Assembly (NCBI GenBank): GCA_008933995.1
Contig: WARS01000012.1
Location: forward strand, 4,154,001 to 4,218,000
DNA: 64,000 nt
DNA from: Datnioides undecimradiatus
Lineage: Eukaryota; Chordata; Actinopteri; Lobotiformes; Datnioididae
Direction: 5' to 3'
The first letter of the stretch is position 1; each line of letters begins with the position of its first letter. A program made the position numbers and the translations under genes. A model generated the notes under the pieces. It was not told where the DNA came from. It ran no database searches and saw only the letters and a list, made by a program, of their open reading frames with translations. Shown here in pieces: positions 10,857-22,353 of this stretch.

Positions 10857-13800
10857 GTAAGAGGTATTTTTTTTCCTTTTTCAATGCCACGTGTGTCTTC
10901 TATCAAATCCTTCCTTCTTTGAAATGATGACCAAAGAAAGTAAAGAAGTTTAACTCTGACTCAGGCAGGAAAAGGGAAGAAAAAGGAAGAAAAAGTTTAG
11001 CTCTTTCTCTCAGAGGGCTCTTTCATAACCATTAACTGTGTGATGACACCAGCGGATATTCAGATTGATTTACCATCGTCTGGGGATCACTTGGCCTGCG
11101 CAGAAGTCTCCCATACCAAAGATTCATTTGTGTCCCTAATGAAAGGCTTCCTGCCCCAACGTTTCTTGAAATCAAAATCCACCTATTTTATACTTCACTT
11201 TGATTGCTGTAATGGCCTTATTTATGAGGTCATTGTAGAAACGCATATCTCATTGGTAGTTCTTTAGCCACAAAATGGGCAGGGAATGAATCTAAAATCT
11301 CAAGATCCGAACCTCATTTTTCAAAAAATGCAGCAGTGCCCCCGAAATCAATGAAGGAGTTAAAGAAAAGCCAAACTGCAAGATAAAGGACAATTTGTCT
11401 GGAAAGTCTTGGCAAAACCCCAGTGTAAAATAGCAGAAGAGTAACTGAGGTAACATATAATAAAGCAAGACAAGAATACAATAAAAAAAAAAGTTACACA
11501 ACATCATCAGGTCCCTATATTAAGAAATTACCATCCCACAATACCATAATTGATGCTGACATAGTCACCCTGTGGAGTAGCCTGTGAGGTAACATCAAAG
11601 AAGTCATCAGCAATGACCCTGACCAGGCCTGGAGCAAAGGAGGCATCAAAGACGCAGAGTCGCTGTGTTAAAAGTAGGTCCACAAGACCAGCCTGATTAA
11701 CATGTCACAGGAGGATATGGGCCTCTATAATCAGCCTGCAAAGGTGATTAGACCCCAAAATCCCCACTCTCCAAGAGCGAAGGTGTATGTGGGGTAGCCA
11801 AAGTCTCAGTCCGACAGACAGGTCATTTAGCACTTCTCACAAAATGGATGTAGACACAGTGTGACAGTGAAGCATGAGGTTATGGTTTCTAATCATAGCA
11901 AGAGAGGAAGCTGACGGGCACAGGCTGAGTGGTTGAGAGAGAGTGGTGAATGGGGGTCGTTTTACAAGGAATCAGTGGGTTCCACAGTCTCAGTTCACCT
12001 TTAACCCTGCAGGGATGACGACCTGTATATTCCCATGGTGATTCATTTCCTCTCTCCCCAAAACACCTTCCACCCCCCAACCATCATATATACACAAAAA
12101 CATGCCTGTTGCTATGGAGATAGCTGTGGATCTGGGTGGGATCAGGAGGATGAATTTGGACCAGAGGCCCAGACTAGAGTCTAGAGGAGGCCTCTGAGGA
12201 TGTGTCATTAACCTTCAGGGCAAGAGCAGTGCAGAGAGAGGCTGATATTTAACGTTAAGAGTTGAGTCAATCAAGGGAATCAATATCTATATAGATTGGA
12301 GGAGAGGCTGGAGAAAGAGGTAATCACTTGCATCTTGGCCAATAGGAACAGGGAATGGCCTTGAGGAGCAGCTAAATGTAGCGACAGGAGACAGACAAAA
12401 GGCTAAAAACTGCATCAAAAAGAGATCTTTTATGGGTGGTGCTCATCAGTGGTGATCGTGGATGTCATCAAGCATGATTCGTACTAAATAAAATGAATTA
12501 TGACATATGAAATATAAAGACTTTGGCCATTGTCAGATTTAACTTATGAAGCTGAGGACTTCAGACTGAACTTGGACTCGGCTGCAATGAGACTTGAAAC
12601 ATGATCCCTCAGAGGCTTGTCTTGGCTTGAGACTTGACAGTGGAACAGTCAACATTTGCGTCAGATTTTGACAGTGATGGGCCAATCTTGCATAGTCACA
12701 CACTGAATTATCAAGCCTTTGCAATGAAAGATGATGTCTCAATGATGAAACTTTGAAATTCCCCTCACGCACCCCCAAAAAACTACATATAACGCAGGGT
12801 CTCCTTGCAGCATAGGCAGGATTCTTCACAGTGATGATGCATGAAACTGCTGTGACATCATTGTCATGCAACACAAATATTGGAACATTAGAATATATTG
12901 AAGGGATAATTGTTTGTCACATAAGAGAGGCAAGATAAGAGACTTCTCCAAAAAAATGGAAGGGTTTTCAAAAAGCTACATTAGTGCGTGGGAGACTTGA
13001 GAAGATCACTTCTGGTTGCTCTGTGTTTTGTAACTGTTCATTCTCTGACCAATCAGTGGTCTGCAAGAATCTTAACTCCACTGTTTAGTATGGGCTCAGC
13101 TCTCTTGGAACCTTGATTAGGGCATTACCAAAAGAAGTACCGGGTACTATCCACCACAAGTTGAGTCGAGTCAGGCCGAATGGTACCATGAAGTGGAAAA
13201 AGAACATAAATGCCCAGTTCAGACTTCTTGAACAAACCAAACATTCTTTGTCTGTCACACTGTTGATGATGGTCCATTTTTTCTGAGAGGTCTATGTTAG
13301 GCCAAACTCCAAACAATGAGTCATCCATTAATGGCGCTTCCATTCCAGCTACAATCAGGACCAGAGAATCTCAAGGCCATGCAGTGGGAGTTGGGGTGAG
13401 GAAGAGCTGCCTGCCTGGTCTAAGCCCCCAGAGTTACAAGAAACAGCCAAATTAATCCCCTCACCCTCAGTCTTGACATGTATTATCCTCTACTGTCATA
13501 AACTTGGCTGTGGTGAAGATTTACAGCTGCCTCGAGCTCTCTCTCGCATGGCTTTCCCTCCTAATTGTCTATATGGCCAAGACCTTGACCAGTGCTTTTC
13601 TCATTTGAAGAGTCAGAGATCTACAGATTGATTGCCAATGCTGGCTAATAATAATAAAAAAAAACTCCTCACCCTTGGTTTACTGAGGGCCTACAAGACT
13701 GCACTCATAAAGGTGGATTTGCAGGAAAGCCCAAGTAATTAAATGATTTTCCACTGAATTGAGATCTTTGTTGAAGAGTATATGCCAAACTGAAGTAAAG

Positions 13801-15107
13801 CAACTTGGGATTAGAATGGACTTTATTGCTGGTATCATGCCAAAGTTAAACAAAGCAGAAATAGTCACAAGAAGTCTTCTGCATGTACATTATTTAACTG
13901 ATAATCTGTTTTCAATCTTCAGAACAGAAATGAAATACAAAAATGCTTCTCAGAATTAGCTCTTTGAGTTGTGTGTAATTTTTGCTTTAACATATCAATA
14001 TCCCTTTGATTTAAAGATTTAATATTCAATCTCATTAGAATAATTTCTTTGTTTGTGTCTCATTTCACTGATGGTAATGTTGTTGCGTCTGCTCCAGCAC
14101 ATACATCACATTGAGGAAAAACACTGCTTCTGCACCAATTCAGTTAGTTGGAAGTGCAGCGGATATGAGCCAAGGTTATGAACTGGAGGACATCAGCCCC
14201 TCTGATAACATCCGGCTGTTGTGTGTCCTTGGTCAAGTCCTGCGCAGCCACCAAGGCTGTGATACAGTGCAATGTCTCACGTTAATATGTCATGGTTGAA
14301 ACACTATGTTCATAACAAGAGCATTTATAACCAAAAAAGTGAAGGGATCAAGAAAAGCAATCAAAGAAAAAGCTTAGGACCTAATTTTTTCATAAAGACA
14401 GTCCCGTTTTGCAAAGAGTCATTAGGTAGAAAGACTGCAGACACTGCCATTGCTTTTCGGAATAGATTTTATTTCCTTCTCTTTATTCTGAATGGTTCAC
14501 TGAAATTTCATTTTGGCTCGGTAATAATGGAAAGCGGGTGAGAGCTGGAATTGTAGAAGGGTAGGAGGGATATTGCGTTCTCGAGTAGCAGGTGATTTAA
14601 GTCCCAACCTCACCTCTTGTGAAGATAATGTGCTATGTATGGTTTAGTCTTCTGCCAGAGAATATTAGTTTGTACAAGTTACAGAAATTGTATTTATTTA
14701 TTTATTTTACTGTTGTATTCTTTGTTTTAACATCATTCAACCATCTACTATGTTGCAGTAAATTTCATTTTACAATACTTTGATGCAATGATTGATTGCA
14801 GCACATAACTAATAGTCTATAATGTAATGAAGAATGTATTGTATTTAAGAAGCAACATTCTTAAACGTGTCCTCAAAACCTGTCAACTCTTGTGCTTAGC
14901 TCGCAGATTGCTGTAAGACATTCATAGGGTGTTGTAAGCTAGGGGCTTAGAAAAAAGCCACTATTTTTTCAATAATCAGACAGCAGCATGCTCTCAATGG
15001 CTGATTTGATGCCATTAAGTAATGTTTCCCAGCACAGAAAAAGTTTCCCTTCAGGCACGGTGTTCTGCTGCAATTTGGCTGATTAGATGAACAAGACTGG
15101 TATTTAT
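10857..15107. other. Non-coding stretch, no gene seen
   Basis: Unique sequence with AT-rich parts (12480-13000 and 13600-14050) and a denser block at 13490-13620, listed separately. A second dense block at 14080-14290 has an open forward frame of about 60 codons after an acceptor-like CTCCAG at 14098, but no convincing donor or family match. A T-at-the-hinge A-run lies at 13647-13664. No RNA gene or transposon was recognised. Confidence 0.65.
13490..13620. promoter_or_regulatory. Candidate regulatory block with E-boxes
   Basis: Within 110 bases there are E-boxes CAGCTG (13524-13529) and CTCGAG (13531-13536), a TAATTG homeodomain-type word (13562-13567), a CArG-like CTATATGG (13569-13576) and CAAGACCTTGACC, whose reverse strand contains the nuclear-receptor-like word TCAAGGTC. 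Motif density is suggestive only. Confidence 0.2.
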
Positions 15108-15120
15108 GGGGGGGGGGGGG
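15108..15120. repeat. G13 homopolymer
   Basis: Thirteen consecutive G residues, at the head of a purine-rich region that runs on to about 15400. Confidence 0.95.
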
Positions 15121-15149
15121 TTGTGTTTGATCTGTTGGCTTCAATACTT

Positions 15150-15690
15150 GAGGATTGCGGGGAGAGGTTGTGGGGAGGGGTGGGGGGGAAGAGGGTGGAT
15201 GAAGAGACGCACATCCATGTCTGCAAGTAAATACATGAACAAAAAAAACCCTCTCTGAGTAAGAAAGAGAACAAAGTACAAAAGGAGGTTGCTGCAGATA
15301 AAAAGAGGAGCAAGGGGAGATGGTGAGAGAATGAAAAAGGTCATGAGACAAAGTGAGAAAGAAAGAGAGGGTGACAGAGTGGGAGAAGAATTAGGGTGAG
15401 GTACTGTAGGTGGGACAGCACAGGGTTCTTTCTCATTAAAAGTCACTGAGGCACAGGACAGCTGTGGCTCCTGTTATTGCTGTACCGTGTGTCTGATTGC
15501 ACGTTATTACAGAGACGCTACACCCCCCATCATCATCATTCACTGCTTCTCCAAGTCTGTTTACCTTTTGCTGTTCCCAGTCTTTGTCCCTTCTTGACCC
15601 TGCTTCATCTTCCTACCTCTTTGTTTTCTTTGTCTCACTTTGGTTTCTTCCTTTTCCACATTTTCTCTCTCATTTCTATTCTGTTATACT
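15150..15690. repeat. Opposed purine and pyrimidine blocks
   Basis: A GA-rich block (about 15150-15400) is followed by a CT-rich block (about 15521-15690). The word CAAAGTGAGA in the first is matched by TCTCACTTTG in the second, so parts are inverted copies. The order, purine then pyrimidine, is the reverse of that at 9.5-9.8 kb. Long frames here are compositional artefacts. Confidence 0.6.
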
Positions 15691-16510
15691 AGGACAAGTT
15701 CCAGGATATCGATATGATGTTATGATTCATTACTCTTTACATCTTTGCTTTTTCCATTTCTTCTTTCCTGTGGATGGGACATATTTCCATACCTCCTGCT
15801 CTCTCAGACCACTACCTCTGGTGGTCTCGTCAGTGTGTGTCAGCCCTGCACGACCACCTCCCCGTTTAAGACCGGTCCAAGTAAAACCACAACCTTTTTT
15901 ATCACAGACCCATACTGTGCTTTGCACCCCTAACCTCTCTAGATAACTTTTTTCTACCTTCACAGCAGCAAAGACCTTGCATAAAACAGCTTGCTGTTAA
16001 AAAGCCAGACATTTGATAAACAACATGTTTCTAATATGGCCCCCCTAGCCATTTATAATGTATAAATAAGTTGCAAAACACCATTAATTAAACACAAGAG
16101 TTTACAGCAGCTGCCTATCACTGCCACAGGGTTATAGTTTAAGGGAAGGAGGCTGTTAAAACAGTGCCACCAACAGAGAAGACCCAAGACACAAAGGAGC
16201 CCACACAGGCTGTAGGTTGTCTCTCCGTCTGCCCCACGGACAGTGAAGCCCATCACTAAGCAGGAGTGTTTACATGCATTCCAGACTGGGTTGCATCCAT
16301 TTCACAGTTGGAGCAACTGTGTAAAAGCCCAGCAGTGGGAATAAACATATGCATTAGTAGGCTGCCTTACTAAGTACAATAAAGGGTGGAATAAATGTTC
16401 ACTACAGTAAGCCATAAGTCACATACCATGATTCAAACTTCATCCCTCTCTGCTGCACATAGTCTTTCCCAATCTTCAGTGTCCTCCTCAAGCCAACAGT
16501 CCTAAACTAT
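15691..16510. other. Non-coding stretch, no gene seen
   Basis: Unique sequence without recognised motifs, repeats or coding potential. Confidence 0.65.
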
Positions 16511-16653
16511 CAGTGTTGGGCAAGCTACGTGAAAAAGAAAAAGCACTCGCTAATTGCCTATTATTAACCAGAAATGTTACTTTAATATTTACCAAACAGT
16601 GAAAGAATTTGCATTATGCATTACATTATTGCACTTTCCTTTACTCAGCACTG
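16511..16653. mobile_element. Decayed hAT-like non-autonomous element
   Basis: The left end, CAGTGTTGGGCAAGCTACGT, closely matches the CAGTGTTGGGCAAGTTACTT-type terminus of a widespread hAT-like miniature element of fish and other vertebrates. The right end, CTCAGCACTG at 16644-16653, matches the expected inverted terminus CCCAACACTG with two mismatches. The interior lacks coding capacity and includes the TTACTTTAAT and TTTACCAAACAGTGAA words seen in such elements. Flanking 8-bp target duplications are not recognisable, consistent with age. The family assignment is from memory. Confidence 0.55.
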
Positions 16654-18270
16654 CCCCATGAAAAACAAGCTTAGGGGCTCAACTTCAAGGAAATCCTACA
16701 TTGGGAGAATCCACGGGGCTCACACACTATGGTAATTCCTGAATGTACTGTAGAATAACTGATGTCTACCAGTGAAGAGTTAGGGTAGCACATTTTTTAT
16801 TAAAAATGAAATGATAATCTGTATAAATTCATGGGCATTCATAAAATACGCTATTTATGTTCTTTATTAATGCAAAACAACTCAAACTAGTGAACTATGA
16901 ACAGTTAATGGAATTAAATTCAGATTTATTTTAAAATTTAAAATGATCTTTTCTACTTTGTGAGGTGCAAAACACTAGTGGATGCAATACCAAATGATAA
17001 GACACATTTTAAATATGAAAATAAACAGGATACCAGAGGTGCAGATGTGACAATAACTGTAGTAATCAAATGAATATCAATCAGTGAATGCTAAGGTGCA
17101 AGGTTTTTTTTTTTTCAAAATATTAAATGGTAAGATCAATGTTAAAGGTAAGATCAACATGTGTTCTGTATGTATGAGAAATGGCATCTACAGCGTAGTT
17201 ATATATGTACAAGGTCAAATATAAAGCACAGGTGAGTGTATATGGTTAATTTAAAGAGAAAAAACTCAGTGAAAGTGTGTGGAAGTAGTTTGGATTTGAC
17301 ATTGAATATTTAAAAAAAAAATGGCTGTTGGCTGCTTTTTAAAAATACAACTGCCTGACAGTAGCATGTGCTGCAACAATATATCTAAAGCCTGATGTTG
17401 TTCGCCTGATAAGCAGACTGAACTCAAATCACTGCTCAGATCGGACATGTAGGCAGTGATTCAGTCTGAAACCTGTTGGCTTGTTGACAGTGGAAGCAGG
17501 GTGACTAAACAAATTTTGAACTGTAAATCCTGTACACATTGCATCCAACCACCACTAGTATTTCTCTTTCACTGCTACTCTCTTTCTTTCTTTCACATAT
17601 GCAGAGTCACACAATCCCACATGAATACAAGCACGCACGCACACACACACACAAGTGAAACCAAATCTCTAGTGCAGCTCATATGGTTTGCAGGTTTGTC
17701 AGATTGTTAAGAGACATAACACTTATCTCTTCTCCACATCTGAAGCTTGGTTAGCAGTGAGTGCCTGTTCATCTCCAAAATAGCCTCCAACGGGGCCAGG
17801 GTTAGAAGAGAAAGGATACCAGCCCAGCCACAACTAATCATCATGTGATGAATCATTTGAGCCGAAGCCCTTAGCTGTGGCTAAAGGATCACAGATTGCA
17901 GCTCTTGTCTCCTAGGGCCCCCGAATCTTCTTGATTTACTGTCTTCGGACTGCGAATACGGGCTTCTGCCTTCTGATCTACTGTACTGTGTTTCCAAATC
18001 CATATGTGCTTCTAAAGGTGGAGTTGAGATTGGCAAAAGTAAATTTAAAAAAATGCAACTTTTTAGAAGCAAAAATAGAGAAACACAAGACGAGCAATAC
18101 AAAACGTGACAATGAGCATTCAAGTGGCCACCGCATCATCAGCCAAAATCTGTCTCTCAGCATGCCTTTGAAGCTGAGAGACAAACAGTAAGAGTAGCTC
18201 ATGAATTAAACAGGAAGTGGCAAGTTTCCGTATGCAGGAATTTTCCATTTGTTTTAATTTTTTTTCTCTT
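16654..18270. other. Non-coding stretch, no gene seen
   Basis: Very AT-rich to about 17350. An ACAG-GTGAGT donor-like site at 17228-17237 has only a weak acceptor upstream. The part from 17700 to 18000 is more complex and could include regulatory sequence, but no motif stands out. Confidence 0.65.
17580..17653. repeat. (TCTT)n and (CA)n simple repeats
   Basis: A short TCTT repeat (17580-17594) and a CG-interrupted CA repeat (17632-17653) lie 37 bases apart. Confidence 0.85.
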
Positions 18271-18275
18271 GGCAA

Positions 18276-18345
18276 GCACATCTAGCCTAATCGGTAAGAC
18301 AAGTGCACTTGTAACACCTAAAGATTTTGTTAAAACATTACATCC
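18276..18345 (+). other. tRNA-like fragment, possibly SINE-derived
   Basis: TAGCCTAATCGG at 18283-18294 fits the Pol III box A consensus TRGCNNARYNGG exactly. CTTGTAA at 18308-18314 sits where a tRNA anticodon loop (threonine, TGT) would be. A clear box B (GGTTCRANNCC) is missing and the stems pair poorly, so this is not a functional tRNA. It may be a decayed tRNA pseudogene or SINE head, or chance. Confidence 0.2.
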
Positions 18346-20975
18346 AGTAATTGTGAAATCAGAGGAACTGTGTGCTGAGTGGCAGTCATGATGCACAAAT
18401 CAGATGCTATGTTCAGGAGAATGTAGCAGAAAAAAATCATAATCCATGTAATTTGCAATTTACCTTTCACTGTCAGTGAGCCGAAGACACTATGATACAT
18501 GTCCGCCCAGCCAATAATTTACAAATGAGGTAATGGAGTGAGACGAGGTAAATAGTGGCTGGAGACGAGCTTACACAAAGCCAATGTCATAAGACGTTCT
18601 GGCAACAAACCGGCCTTTACTGCTGTACCTTCTGTCCACGCCAGCTGCGAGACGGTAGCGTTGACAGAGCTGAAACCTACGAACCACTAAGTGGTAAGGT
18701 GATGCTGGGCCGCTAGCTGAAATGGAAACTGTGTGCAGGGTAAACATTTACACAGGCTTGATGAGACCTCGAGCATCCGGCTCACCGCCTGAGCCATATA
18801 TTCCAATCACATGCTCCACGCCTGCATGCTCCCCCATGCTGTGTGCTGACACCCACTTTGGCTCAGTGTACCCCATTTATTTAACTGCAAATGGAGCAAA
18901 ACAGTTGAATTGTAGCTTTGGCCTCACTTTGGCTGAGACAAGTCCCACAAGTAAAACTAAATCTGGATGCTGTCAATGTTGCCTGAAGAGAAGAATGAAA
19001 CGGACAGGAATCAGAGCGCCTCTGTATAAGAGAGAAGGTTATATTGTGGTAATTGTTTAATTGCATGAAGGAGGGAGGCTGGAGGCTACCTGGCAGCCAC
19101 TGACAGACAGATGTTGTAATGGCAGGTGGGAGATTGACGAAAACAGAATTTGCAGCAACATGTAGGCCTATTTATTTCCCAGCCCGAAGCATTTGGAGAG
19201 ATTAATTAGATAGATTGGCTTCTTATAATCTAGGTCAGATTTGTCAGTTTATTTTAGGTTTTGGGTTAACTCTTTGGGATGAGGGGAGGGTTGGAAAGTG
19301 AGAATCAGATACAGAGACAAAGAGAAGCTGCCACCGTGATTATGAGTCTCCCTGAAGACTGTGTTCTTGTCTCTAGATGCAGAATTAAAACGTTGCTCCA
19401 ATTAAAAAGGTTGAATTTCCATTGATGGCTTTATTTCCTCAGAATGAAAGAAAGAGACTTGATGACAAAGGGCACGTGTTATTTGTTGCTTTTCAACATG
19501 CAATGTGGGCTGTGCCCTTCATGTGGATTCCCAGCATCATGCTCTGAGCTCTCAAATACAGAGACCAAACCACATTAGTAGATTTAATCAGGGACACAGA
19601 AAATTGGACAGCCACTTCACATCTTCCCTCTCTAAAGTAAGACTGCTAAACACATAATCTTTGTGTTTAAAAAAAGCAATGAACTCAGTGGCATCAAGCT
19701 GAATATTACAGCAGACAGATTAGCAAGCTTTTGCTGAAGAGAAGGAAAGTCTTACAAAGTCGATGTTGCTTAAACAGACTTTGTTGCGCTATTTTCTGGA
19801 GCTCTGAATTCTTCTTCTCTAAGACTCAAGTGGTTTTGAAAATCTTCTTTTTGGACACAGCCATCAGTCACTCATGAAAGGAGACCTTAAATCATATCCT
19901 GATATTCCTATTGGCTGTTGAAAGTATACTGTGCATCAGCGGAGAGAGCACGAGAAACGCCTTTGTTCTGCACAATGAGCTCTCTCAGTATTACTCACTA
20001 TCTGATTGACTGAATACTGGCTCGGGCTTTTATTGGCAGGAAACACAGTGAAGTCTAGAAGAGCTAATCTATCATAGAGCTGTAGTATACTGTAAAGCAG
20101 AATCTTAAGTAACTGATTGTTGTGGTGTTGTTCTCTAGTCAAGTGAGGCTTCACCGTAACTTGTCATGCAATGCTTGAGTCCACCAGGGGAAATGGGTTA
20201 AATAGATTTTGTACTGGGGTGTGCAATGTTTAAGTAAATGCATGGGACAGAAAAGGTGTGTGTCTTCTGAAAAGTTTTTGTGTGTATATAAAAGCATGCA
20301 CATTAACGTTAACTTGCTAATTTTATGAATCAATCCACAAAAAATTTACCCACTTCTTTAAACAGTACCTTAGGTTTGTGATATCCATTTTCAGCAAAAA
20401 AAAAAATCAAATATTCTCCCTGGATTTTTTTTTTCTGACCTCTAACATTTATGTGTTTGCAGTCACCCTGAGAGCTCAAGCACCACTCTGCACGTCTTGG
20501 CGGACAGGGGCCAGATTTACAGCACAGGTCTGTGATGAGGAGGTATAAAAGGTATTAAACCTGGGCCGCAGCACAGAAGGAGGGGGTTGGGGGCAATCTG
20601 ATATGGGGCTTCCTCTAATCAAGCCAGAGGCTCCACATTCCCTCAGGCAAACAGGATGCTAGAAAATCCTAGAAATCACTCCCTATACACTCAGGAAAAG
20701 AAGAGAGAAGGAGCAAGAGAGACAGACAGCAGTGGAAGGGGGGGTTGGTAAGACAGCCAGGGGCATCTAAATAAACACAAACCAGATGCAGAACATGTAG
20801 AACACGTGTGTGAACATGAAACAGGAGTGTGTGGATAAGTGCTTTTAGTAATATGTTTACTGCACACAAGGCTGACAGGTCTGATGATATGGGCTGTGCG
20901 TGTACTCTTGCACTTTTTGTCTTTGGGAGGGTCAGTTTGACTGCGAGACACTGACAGAGAGGATGTTGTTGGAAC
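18346..20975. other. Non-coding stretch, no gene seen
   Basis: The segments 18590-18725 and 18750-18880 are high-complexity and CpG-containing, and look like candidate conserved elements. The rest is ordinary AT-rich sequence. A 12-bp A/T inverted repeat lies at 20397-20434. Frames of 60-110 codons are present but unremarkable. Confidence 0.6.
20397..20434. repeat. Poly(A)/poly(T) inverted repeat
   Basis: Arms AAAAAAAAAATC (20397-20408) and GATTTTTTTTTT (20423-20434) are perfect complements separated by 14 bases. This may be a chance pairing of two homopolymers or the trace of a small inverted duplication. Confidence 0.6.
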
Positions 20976-21062
20976 GTGAGGACATTTTTGTTTGGGTACT
21001 GTTTGAAGGTTGAGAGCAGCTTTTGTGGTTGAGGTTAGAGTTATGTTTAGGCTCAGGTTAGT
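20976..21062 (-). repeat. Decayed fish interspersed repeat, CCTAAC-like
   Basis: Read on the minus strand, the segment has degenerate CCTAAC/CTCTAACC words followed by CTTCAAACAG and AAAATGTCCTCAC. This order is that of a well-known interspersed repeat in fish introns, recalled from memory. Many substitutions are present. Confidence 0.35.
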
Positions 21063-22284
21063 AATAACCAAACTCTTTTCCTCCTGTGTGATCCCTCAGA
21101 GGAAGCACGAATTGGGGTTAGAGTTGAGGCATTTATTCTGAAAAGGTTTATCCTTGATTCGCTCTGACTTAGGTTTTACCTCATTTGTATGTCTGCCAGA
21201 TAAATAAATGTAAAGTAATGATGGTTCGGGGCTACGGGAATGCATTATGTCAATTTTGTGTGTGTGTCTGTGATTCCCTGTGGCAAATGCCAAACTGAGA
21301 CAAAAGTATAAAAGAGAATAAAGTGAAATCCAGTCTTTGTGTCTTAAATGAAGTGAAAATTTGTCACTTCATATTTTGTATTTTTCATCAAAGATAAAGA
21401 GAAAATAAAACTGGACACAGCTGCCATCTTCAGCTCCCATTCTGTAAACACTGCTGCTGTGTTTAATGTCAAGTTTAGTGTATGTATTAGTCCAGACTCA
21501 CATTGGGATGGGTAAGACTTGTTTTTTTTAAACTCAGCTTAAAACAGTATGGATGCAAACAGCTCTGTCTCACCTTTCAAAATATACTGATATTCCATGA
21601 AGAGTCGATACACTGCCCAGCTCTAACTGTGTGCAACAAAGTGAAGTCATGTTATTCTAATGTGAAGTTTAAGCTTAATCCGGTCTAGCCTTTGATATGC
21701 GACTGAGAAAATATTTGCTGAGTGATCTGCTGCAGAAATAGAGGCCACAGGGGCAACTGCTCGTCACTGCTGCTGCTTCAATCCTTGTTGTGGTTCCTGA
21801 CGCCGGATCAGAGAAGATCTGAGTCTGGCTGAAGGAGTCAAAGAGGCAGACAGATAGGCGGAGACCCATGATGTTCTTATTTCTCTCACTCTGGTTCCTT
21901 CGTTTTGACAAAGGCAAGAGGGCTAATAATGATGTCACTGGTAAAGCAATAGCTACCGAGCAGTTAAAGACAAATCTCCTGATGAGTGCTGTGACTGCTG
22001 AGCTGCCATTACAGACATACTCGTAGTACTTTGAGCAAATGGGTGCGGTGTGTATGTTTTGAGGTGCATGTTTTCTACCAACCAGCGAGCCAAGCAACCA
22101 GCCGGCCCCACCCTTCATCCCTCCTGAGAGGCCCGTGGTAATGGCCCTCAAAAGTGTTTGAAATAGTTGGAAGGATGACACACGCAAGGAAAAGAATGGC
22201 AGAGCCAAAGTAGCATGAAATAAACTGGCCTCGAGGAGAGACAGAGACCAGAGAGCAATTTGTTTCCCCTTCTGCGAATTACAG
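21063..22284. other. Non-coding stretch with dense block, no gene seen
   Basis: The block 21690-22270 is high-complexity and mixed in composition. It contains the longest open frame of the window (minus strand, 21675-22208, 177 codons), which has no domain, signal peptide or family resemblance. A candidate conserved element is the likelier reading. Confidence 0.55.
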
Positions 22285-22353
22285 GCCGGAGCCAGCCACT
22301 GTCTCTAAATGGGAACCAGCTCGGTTCTGCCCAGACACCACTACTCGGGCACA
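22285..22353 (+). other. Candidate 69-base exon, unconfirmed
   Basis: The segment is preceded by a pyrimidine tract and TTACAG (ending at 22284) and followed by a GTAAGTG donor-like site at 22354. The frame starting after one base is open (PEPATVSKW... to ...DTTTRA), begins and ends in phase 2, and could be joined in frame to the candidate at 34297. A second frame is open as well. The product is not recognised. Confidence 0.15.

Noticed and set aside
12688-12702. TTGCATAGTCACA, identical to the start of miR-153
   Set aside because: The match ends after 13 bases and the flanks do not fold into a hairpin. A match of this length to some known microRNA is likely by chance.
15497-15946. Open frame of 149 codons in a CT-rich block
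   Set aside because: Low-complexity Ser/Leu/Phe/Pro translation of a pyrimidine tract.
21675-22208. Longest open frame, minus strand, 177 codons
   Set aside because: No domain, signal peptide or family resemblance, and no splice or promoter context. One frame of this size is expected by chance on two strands of 64 kb.
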